Origin: Lycium barbarum
Taxonomy: Eukaryota; Streptophyta; Magnoliopsida; Solanales; Solanaceae
Length of the DNA: 64,000 bases
Assembly: GCF_019175385.1 (NCBI RefSeq)
Contig: NC_083340.1
Coordinates: forward strand, 12,288,336 to 12,352,335
Direction: 5' to 3'
The translations under genes and the position numbers were made by a program. Numbering within the stretch: the first letter of the stretch is position 1; each line of letters opens with the position of its first letter. Shown in pieces: positions 55,151 to 64,000 of this stretch. The notes under the pieces are model-generated. The model saw nothing but the letters and a program-made list of their open reading frames with translations, was not told the DNA's origin and searched no databases.

Positions 55151-56635
55151 CCCTTATGTCAATCCCACTAGTTTCTTATCCATTCTTATTGAACGTCGGT
55201 GGAGAAGCAAATCCAACCAGAAAAACTCACATTGGCCTTAGGGTATCATAGCCTGCCCCTCCTCTTAACTCTCACCAAATCTAAAATAGAGAAGACAACT
55301 ATTCTCTTTACATTAATATATTAGGCAACCTAATATCAAAGGCTCCAGAGTCCAGACCATTTGAATTGACCTACCAAAATTCCCTTACTTTGAAGAAGGC
55401 TTTTGTCCTCAATAGTTTATGAATTCAATGTGATACTATCATACTGATCTCTCACCCCCAGTTCTTGCATGCTTCTTGCCTTTGCCTTTGAAGTAGCTTG
55501 TGAAATCTCAAAAGAAGCTTGAAACACCCTTAATATGTATTATAGTAACCTCTTAAGTTTATAGGTTCTGAATTTTAAGATAGGATACCAACTGTGTTAA
55601 ATGAATTTCTTAACACAAATATGAGGTCTAGGTCAAAGTTACTAAAGTTTATCGAACCCACAAATTTAACATAGATCCCCCTGTGTAGTCTTCCAACCAA
55701 CTCCTTCATAGTATTTTATTTGATATTGATGGCTCTAAACAAAAGTAAACTTCCATCTTTCTTTTATGTACTGGGTGAAGGATTGTAGACCGCAGCAAAT
55801 GTAATCAAATTCTTGTAATTTTAATTACCAGAAGTTGAGAAATTCAATTTTCTTTGTTAATCTTGGTTCGGTTTTGTTGCTAATATAATCTCACATCTAG
55901 TTTTCGTTGCTTCAAAAGTTGACGTACTTGAACAGTTTATTTGTATTGCTTGTGACAGATAGAAAATCAGAAATCCATACACACAGAGAAAATTAGAAAT
56001 CCTCACACACACATATACACAACACCTGATACTTGCATGTAAAGCGAAGGTACACGTTTTCTCAGGAGTGTTCCTAGTTTTACAGGCCTACCGCGTAAAA
56101 TATATACACTCAAACTACTTACAAGTATAATTACAATTTTTTCGATAAGTATTAATTGGTAACATGGTAAAATTAATAAGTAAGCTGCTATTATTGGTTA
56201 AATTATACAAAACTTAAATTTCCCTATGAAAACAACCTTATTCTAACTGCTCCATCTAGAGATCCTTGATGAGATTTGTTACACAATTAACAAGCAGAAT
56301 TAAGGAGAACAAAATTGCAACACATTTCACTATTTCTAGAAGTAACATAAGTTAGATTAAGAAGATAAATATTTGCTCCTATTCTATCTGCGCTCTTTCA
56401 AAAACTATTTGTAAATCACCTATACATTCCCCTAAAGGAAAAAAACCTCAAATGTAAAAATCCTCTTCCTAAACCTATCACTGTTCTCCTCACACACTAA
56501 TTACATCAAAGAAAACTGCACATGTATACCAATGCTTTTGTACTGATCTGGACATATATACAGGTCAAAATTCCAAGAAGTGCTATTCCAAAAATTTGCA
56601 CAATTTGTCCATCCTATCCAAAGATATTCTTCACG
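55151..56635. other. Intergenic spacer and probable 3' untranslated region of the minus-strand gene
   Basis: No gene seen. Short simple repeats (ACACACACATATACAC near 56005). The minus-strand gene ends at 56636, so its 3' UTR lies in the right part of this spacer. Confidence 0.5.
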
Positions 56636-59600
56636 TCAAGAAGCAGCTTCATAGGCCCAAAATGTATCAGGATCTGGACTGAAGAGAGAAAAATCTTGAA
56701 CTTCTAAGTTTGCTATATGCCAATCAACAAATTGAGCTTGAACCGACTTAAATAGCAGCAAAATCGTAGGAAAAAGCCACCATTTGTCATCTTCCCTGAC
56801 AATACAAATAATTCAAACTTTTAAATACAATTGCAAACTAGCTTTGGATTGAGTTGAAGCCTATTGATTGATATATATGCATGAATTTACATAGCTCTTA
56901 ATGTTTCTTGTTAGGGAACTACACTAAATTTCTGGCTTCAGAATCAGACTTCTTTTTATGTCTCATGCTGTGACTTAATGCGGTTAGGGGCCAAGACGCA
57001 CTTTGGATGTAGTAATATTGACAATCTCACCTTGTCGTAACCCAAATGCTTTTCTCATCTGGGGGCTTCAATGCAGCAACTCCATAGTGGATTAAACCGC
57101 AGATAAAAGCAACAGCCTGCACGAAGGCAAAACAGATTCTCTCAAACAAGTAACAAAAGTTCCAGATCTAATGACGTTAGCATTTACAGTCAAGACTATC
57201 ATTTAGGTCTCGATCATATGTAGTCATCCTCAAATTTCAGATCCATGAAAGTGTGCTGCCTTCAAAAGACCAACCCCGATGTACCTCATCTCCCTATAGT
57301 TTAGTTGCTGCGTGATATATGCTTTGGTCATTCTAAATTTGTCCATATTTTACGAGGCACTAGATCAAACCAAATGTACCTTATCTCTCAATGTTTAGTT
57401 GCAGCATGATATGAACTTTAGTCGTTCTAGATTTATCCACATATTATGTGACCAAATGCACCTCATCCGCATTTTAAGGGTCATTGGCATGAGCTGTAAA
57501 TTATGTTTCATATCCTTCTTTTGTAAAGCAGAGAATAATAGGACAAAGCAAAGGCTGTTACTTGTCCATTGGACTTATAAGATGTCAAGAGTCACAAAGC
57601 TTCTGAATTATTTGGTGATCAAGCTGTAAAACCTAGAAATTTCGTCACAAGGCAGGAGGTTTGGGTAACAACTGTAGATAAATATAATCATATATAAAGC
57701 AAGGAAGCCAAATTTTGTGTTTAACGATTTGGGATACGGAGCTACTTCATTCTTGATTTCAACTACTTTATATCATTCTAGAATTGGACTTCCATCATAA
57801 ACTTTCACTTCATTGTTCACATGTGCCTTCACAAGTCTTTTCAGTTCCTACCTTATAATTTGCAGGGGAAGAATAAGGATGAAAAGCAGATATTGACTTT
57901 TGAAAGATGTGTTATTTGAAGTTCTTAAACTCTCTAGAGTTTTGCCCACCCAGAGTTTACTAATGAAGCATGCGAAATGTAATGCATCTGTAGAGAAACT
58001 TACAATATTGGATAAAGATGTAGCGTTCCACAGTGCGAAAACTCGAGCAAGAGTAGCTCTTTTCGGACCTTTGCTGAACAAGGCATTTAGGCCAGCCGGG
58101 AAAGGCGAAAGCAAGGATAAAGGGAGAATAAGCAGTACAGCTAGAAATGTCCCAAGGGATATCCAATAGAACAAAACTAAAGTAAGAAGGGTAACAAATA
58201 GATCTGCCAATAGTAAGATGGTGATCAGCAGCTGTACAGTGTCCTGCAACACATAGTAAGATGAAAGGTTAGATTATGATTAACTCAAATCCTCAAATTA
58301 AGTAGCTGCACAGTACCTGACGACCAACTGGGCGAGTATTGTGCAATAGCAAAGAACATGGGAAGAGATAATCCCTTCTAAAATCCAGGGATTTCACAGT
58401 AATATCATTTATGAGGCCACCATTCATTCCACCAGTGATCTTTTTGCGGGATAATGCATGACTCGCACATTGCTGGCTTTCTTGAGGTTGCTTAAGACTC
58501 CTCCGTACTATTTTGGGAACCGTCCTGTAAGACATACAAGCAGAGATTTTATAACAGAAATCAGTTTTCCATTTTAATGCTTTTGAATTTTGTTAGAATA
58601 ATACTGGAAGAAGTCTAGCCTCTATAACCAGAAATACCATGCCATATGCATTATGCACCAGACAGACATGCATCTCTACACTGATTTGTTTTGCTATTGT
58701 AGATGACAAACTTGGTGCTTCACTAAGACCCATCTCCTTTCAAGAATCAGTTATCCAAATTCTTTCAGAATCGTCAAATTTATCTTTCACACGGAAGAAA
58801 AAAGATTTCAAAGCTTTCCAAGTTAGCAGCATATGGTCAAAGTTAAGACAGACACTTTATCATGAAATTCAAGGTGGAAACACAAAAATTCAAAAAGTTC
58901 AGAACAATTTAGGAAGTTTCAGGAATAAGAGCATTGCAAAGATTATGCAGAGAAGAAACTTCTACATTAAGCGGCAAGCAAAAAAAGAACAATATACAAA
59001 GTCTCATCAAGACTACCTAGAGCAGTCATCACAGCTTTCTGAATCTTCAGCTTGTGGGAGATCATAGAGAGAATGATCACCAGCTAGCACCAAAATACCC
59101 AATTGGTAGTACCCGCTAGCGGTTGCTTGAAACCACCCAAGCTCGATCTTAACACCATGAAACTCAAGCTGGGGGTTTCCATGACTTCTAAGCCAATTCA
59201 AGATAGGTAGGAGCGCAGAGCGGATTGACCCATGCCTTACAGTTCTCAACTGGGCATTTAAACCAGCTACCAAGCGATTCCAGACAGTCGAAGGCACATG
59301 CTGGAAACAAATAAGATCTTTCCCCTTTAATGATCAAGAAACTAGGTTGCGGCAATTGCTAATATAAAATCAAAGGACAAGAATGTCAACAGACCTGAGC
59401 AAGGTGATTTGTCAATGACGTGTCACTATGAAGATTATATGGTGACATGTAACTTCCATCCCCACCGAAGATAATGCACATGGGGAATCTCTTCTGTATA
59501 CTCGCTACTATGTCTAAACGTTTCTCATCACCGCCTAGGAAGAAATCGATATAAGCAACCATCAAGTCTGGTGTTGCTCCAACCTGTAACACACTCATAA

Positions 59601-62535
59601 AATCATGCAACAGGATTTGCAGTTAAAATGCGAACCCTGACCACCAAAGTGGGAGGACTATGGTGTCCAGGTCCTCACGCATCTCCAAGTACTGGATCAA
59701 AAGATCCTTATTTCATGCTAAGTTCTTTGAAACGGTAAACTTGGTTATCTGAATTAGATGCACTAAGTTGTACAACCTACTTCCTGTAAGATATTGACAT
59801 GATGGATGTATAAAGGCACAAACAAATTGATGCATCAAATCTACGTACACATCCATTATGCTCTCCCACCCCGCCCTGTTCTGTTCCTTCAATTCATTTT
59901 TTTTTTAATTTGGAGGTTGAGGGCTTCATCTTTTTAATACATAATGATTGGATTTTGTTCAAGCACAAGTTGCAAGTCAAGAATGTGATAATTCACATAG
60001 AGAATTGAAGAGTACGAGAAAACATTCTTAAAGAGAATGCACCACATCAAGCTCGACACTATCACAATAAGGACTACTACAGAATTCAAGTTACTAGACC
60101 AACCTTCATTCCTTTGTATAAAGCACGTGAGCGGCAGGACCTTAAACAAGAATGATCATACTCGGACTTCACATACTCCTGAAGGCGATGAATCTTGCTT
60201 CTCCTCCGCCACTGTTTCCAAGACCAAGCGCAAGGATATGCAAGGACAGAAAGTATGCTATGCACAGAACCCTCCCACCAATCATAAGCAGCAACTGAAT
60301 TAATCTCATCTATAAATCTGTTAAAAGCATCTTCATACCTGCAATTCCGTGTCATAAAAGAAATGCTGAAGTTAGTGACAGAGAGCTATTGAGTATTCCC
60401 TAACGGATATGGCTTGTCGATAAGTCAAGCCACTCTCGGAACCTCAACACAAAGTTCATCTTACAAGAGATATATGTAAAAAATGGGGAAAGGAAGTTCC
60501 ACTTGGTGCGGTGGGAGATTGTCACATCTCCTAAAAAATGGGGAGGAGTTAAAGATTTAAAAGTCTTTAATAAAGCTTTGTTGGGCAAATGGATGTGGAG
60601 ATTCGGGTTGGAGGTACAAGCTTTGTGGAAGGGCGTGATAGTTGATAAATATGGGACTATAGAAGGGGGTTGGAAAACTAGAGATATCGTGTTGCCTTTT
60701 GGTGTGGTTTGTGGAGGAATATCATGAAGGGATGGGAAGATTTCGTGGAAAATATCTCATTCAAGGTAGGAGACGGGAGTAGAGTATATTTTTGGGGACA
60801 TAATTGGAGTGGGAATATCTTCTTGAAAGTTGAATTCCAGAGTCTGTATAGAATATCTTGCCAAAGAAACTTGAGGATTCAACAAATTAGGGGGACACAA
60901 GGTGGAGAGAATTTTTGGGAGTTGAGATTTAGAAGAGATTTTCAAGATTGGGAAGTGAGTTATAAAGATTGATAGACTTACTTCATAGGCAAGTCAATCC
61001 GGCGGTTAATCCCAATGTGTGGTGGTGCGACCTGGAAATAATGGAGTGTTCTTTGTGAAGTCTTTTTATGAGTCTTTTGGTTAGGGAGGAGGTTGATTTC
61101 CCATGTAATGCAATATGGGTTCCAAGTGTGCCAAGAAAAGTGTGTTTTTTCACTTGACTAGCCTCTAGAGGGGTGATTTTGACAGCGGAAAATCTTAGAA
61201 GGCGGAAGGTTGCCTGCGTCAGTTAGTGTTACATGTTCAAGGAGACAGGCGAGGACGTGGATCACCTTCTTCTACATTGCGGGCTTACCATGAGATTATG
61301 GTGGGATATGTTTAGGTGGTTTCACACACTTTGGGTAATGCCAAGAACTGTGAAAGATTTGATGTTCAGTTGGAACGCGAGACCGCTTGCGTTAATGTGG
61401 GTAATATGAAATGAGAGAAATAGGAGAGATTTTGAAGGAGTAGAGTCGAGTTTTTCTCAGTTGAGGAGTAGAGTCCGCTCTCTTATTTACTTTTGGTGTA
61501 AACAGAAAGTTCCTAGTTGTATAGAGGATTGGGTGGAGTTTGTAGAGAATCCTAGCTTGTAGATTCTTGATCTTTTGGTATACCCTTTGTATACAGCCGT
61601 TTTGGCAATGTGTATGAATGAAAATACTTTTACTTAGATTAAAAAAAAAAAAAAAATTGTTGAAGAGATATACTAAGTATGTTGAGTGATCATTGATTAA
61701 TACCAAAACCATGTTTATCATGGGAATATGGCCTAATAGGAGTCTCAGATTTACTATTATTCAGAATCAAAGTAGATATAAATATAAATTCTTACACAAT
61801 ATCAATAATGGCATCAGGAGGTGAGTAAGGAAGATGCCAGGGTTCGCGAAATGTATTGGGGCCCATAAAATACATCCTGTGGACATGGCTCTGAGTTTCT
61901 TCTGTTCTAGCACCTCGGACCTTGAGATTAGAAGAAAAAAAAAATTGAAACTTAGCAGATGAAGAAGAAGAACATTACTAAGTGAACATCCAGCTTTTGA
62001 TAATTTGACAAAAGGTAAAAGAGCATACAAATTCTCAGAATTTTATACCTCAGACAAGGAAAGGAGATGAGGGAAATGGTGATGACTGTGACGGTCCATT
62101 GAATTTGAAGTGTTATAAGAACTCCCTGATCCTACTAGTTTGATTCGCAAAGTACTTAATAGAAGAGCCAGCAGCACAACAATGCACGCCAACAACAGGG
62201 AAAAAGGCCAGGGGCCTCCAAATGTGTATATGAGCTCCTCCAAAGGTGTATAGCAGTTTGGCATCCTATACTTATCGGTGATACATTTATAGGGGCAAGG
62301 TGATTCTGTTACTCCCCCTGCAGCAGCAGTTGAGGCAATTAATTGACATCTGGTACAGCACACTCTCAAACGATTTGAGAAAGTAAGCAACATCTCATAG
62401 AGTAATCATTCAAAAGTGACCATTACCTCTCCTATGAGTGAAATAAGCACGTCTAGGAAGGAGCTCAATGGCACATGGACTACACAGGGAAGGGTCTGAT
62501 CCTTCGGCATCTTTGTATGTTCCAATAGGGCATTC
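56636..62535 (-). CDS. Large plant transmembrane/glycine-rich protein, C-terminal 634 codons (5' part outside window)
   Basis: Ten exons on the minus strand: 62535-62427, 62317-62049, 61920-61796, 60338-60104, 59583-59395, 59300-59017, 58524-58317, 58243-58004, 57116-57031, 56795-56636. All GT-AG, phases consistent, 1905 nt, no stop before the TGA at 56638-56636. It opens with a Cys-rich ephrin-receptor-like piece (ECPIGTYKDAEGSD...CSPC), then CPYKCITDKYRMPNC and a membrane helix (WPFSLLLACIVVLLALLL). A conserved soluble part follows (EDAFNRFIDEINSVAAYDWW, DYxHSCLRSCRSRA-like, FFLGGDEKR, GNPQLEFHGVKIELGWFQAT), then several more membrane helices in exon 8 (about 58240-58130) and exons 9-10, and a tail ending FWAYEAAS. 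From memory it matches the roughly 1.4-kb-residue Arabidopsis family At5g47020/At4g32920/At5g11700, annotated only as glycine-rich or ephrin-receptor-like. Role unknown; membrane location inferred. Confidence 0.85.
60395..61656 (+). mobile_element. 5'-truncated L1-type LINE in an intron, antisense to the host gene
   Basis: Between exons at 60338 and 61796 of the minus-strand gene. The + strand reads FHLVRWEIVTSPKKWGG and KVFNKALLGKWMWRF (about 60496-60604), FKVGDGSRVYFWGHNW (about 60760-60807), VPRKVCFFT and a zf-RVT-like Cys/His region, then an A-tail at 61641-61655. These are C-terminal parts of plant L1 ORF2. Several stops and frameshifts. Removed by splicing, so harmless to the host protein in principle. 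Confidence 0.85.
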
Positions 62536-64000
62536 CTGATTCAATGTAATAAGATGATAGAGATTATCACAGTTAACCAGCTGGAAAATATCTAATTGTC
62601 ATAGCCGATACTAATGGAATAATAGAAAACAATAAGCCGGACTTGGACAACAGATTGCTAATAACACTCTTAAGCAATTGCAAAGTAAAGCTGTATAATT
62701 TTGATGAAGTATCTGATAGTCAGAGGAGACGAGATTTTTTGGGTCATCAAAGAGAAATCATCAGTGTCAATAACAATAAGGTTTCAAGGATGCAAATCTG
62801 AAAGTTAAGAATGCACTTGCCCATAAGGAGCTTGGCTTAAGGAACTCAATCGATTTGATTGGTTTGCCATGGGTAACTACCAAAACCACAATTCTTAAAA
62901 TGCATAGTCCCCACTAGATAAATTGCAATAGAAGGGTAGAAAACATTAAGGTACAGTATTAGAAACAGGTCCTAATAGAGAAATGGATATAGGTGGATTC
63001 TTCCTCCTCATATGTTTTTCTAGGTCAATGAATGCGGAGATCCTTCCTCCGACCTTTATAAACTTCCATCACCATGGGTTTACGTTAGGGATCTACCTTG
63101 AACCCATACTTATTTACCTTAGTTATGGACGAGCTAACTGAAATTGTACAAGATTCTTGGTGCATGCTATTGCATGTAATATTGTGTTAACAAAACTAGC
63201 AGGAGCTATGCAGAAGTATTCTAGAAAAGGGTTTTCGGATAAAAAGTAAGAAGAGTTATATGTATTACAATAATGAAGTTGAAGTGAGACTAGACAGATC
63301 TGTAATGCCTTAATCCAAGAAAATCAGTATTATAGGAGAATGGTTACTTTATTAAAAAAAAAAAAAAAGGAGAATGGTATGATATATGAAGATATGACAC
63401 TAGAATTAATAGGAAGAGTGGTGCGGTAGGAAGATAAAACAATTGCCGGACCTGCAATGTTATAGGAGTGAAAATTGGTCTCTAAGGCCCACTTACAATA
63501 TTAATGTCCTAGAAATTCGGATGTTTAGATAGATGCAAAGCCATACAAGATTAGACAGGATCAGATGACAACACCGTACAGAAGGTACAAGTAGCACACA
63601 TAGCGCCTAGAGGATACTATAGGAGAGCATTAGACTAAGATGATTTGGCTCTGTCCTACATAGACCTCCAGAGGTATCTGCCCATAGGTGCTATATGATG
63701 ATGCTTGAAGATGTTAGAAGAGAACGAAGACCTAAAATCACATAGACAGATCCTATTTCAAAAGAATTACAATCTCTCAGAATCAATTGAGCTTAGCAAA
63801 TGCAGAATACAATGAAGTAAAAAAAATTGTATAGGCGATACCAATTAGTTGAAATTAAGGTTTTCATGCTGGTAAGTTTACATTAGATCTGATGTTTGTC
63901 AGAAATCATTTTTAGTTCTGTTAGTGATATGTCTGTCAGTGTTAGAATAAATGTGATATCTAAAGAACCTCTAACTATAGAAAACCCCTAAAAGAGAAGA
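62536..64000 (-). other. Intron of the minus-strand membrane-protein gene (continues beyond window)
   Basis: The acceptor CAG is at 62538-62536. No further upstream exon was recognised before the window end, so this intron is at least 1.46 kb. It contains an RTE-type LINE fragment. Confidence 0.65.
62995..63890 (+). mobile_element. RTE-type LINE fragment
   Basis: The + strand encodes a decayed reverse transcriptase piece: ITMGLR (stop) GSTLNPYLFTLVMDELTE (about 63069-63143) then WCML (about 63159-63170), where the ADD would follow. Next come a LEKGFRIKSKKSYM-like segment (about 63217-63260) and a C-terminal portion with IRWFGHV / PPE / RRERRPK-like words (about 63635-63735). Many frame breaks, including an inserted A-run at 63355-63368. 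The family is recognised from the RTE-type order of these words. Confidence 0.7.

Overview
This is a plant nuclear window: long spliced genes with GT-AG introns, AT-rich intergenic DNA and dense nested transposons. Repeat types (a Tat-lineage Ty3/gypsy element, a tRNA-derived SINE resembling Solanaceae SINEs, Stowaway and GTTGCTCG MITEs) and the closeness of the protein genes to eudicot orthologues suggest an asterid, probably Solanaceae. The species is an inference; no search was run.

Layout. (1) 1-12838: most of a Tat-lineage Ty3/gypsy LTR retrotransposon. Its 5' LTR is cut by the window start. It carries a decayed gag-pol, a second (Tat-type) RNase H split by a 1.16-kb solo LTR, and an oppositely transcribed, apparently spliced accessory gene between pol and the 3' LTR. 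(2) 12839-34300: intergenic repeat desert. It holds two copies of one repeated block, one with a Helitron and the other with a hAT-type element; each copy is an empty site for the other's insertion. It also holds L1-type LINE remnants, a PIF/Harbinger-like element full of GTAATTAC palindromes, several MITEs, a C-rich tract and a short tau-class GST gene fragment. (3) 34412-48117, + strand: a complete 17-exon gene for the peroxisomal Lon protease LON2 (886 codons, ending in the peroxisomal signal SKL), with MITEs and a Mutator-like element in its introns. (4) 48118-56635: intergenic, with a SINE, two fold-back elements, a Stowaway MITE, an intact initiator tRNA-Met gene, and a 2.5-kb inverted-repeat element built of nested small palindromes. 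(5) 56636 to beyond 64000, - strand: the last ten exons (634 codons) of a large plant transmembrane/glycine-rich protein of unknown function, with L1 and RTE LINE fragments in its introns.

LON2 and the membrane-protein gene are convergent, and nothing suggests they work together. The strongest structural observations are the nested-palindrome element at 52650-55140, the antisense gene in the retrotransposon, and the group of insertions whose boundaries are fixed by target-site duplications or by an empty paralogous site. All coordinates, identities and counts were read by eye.
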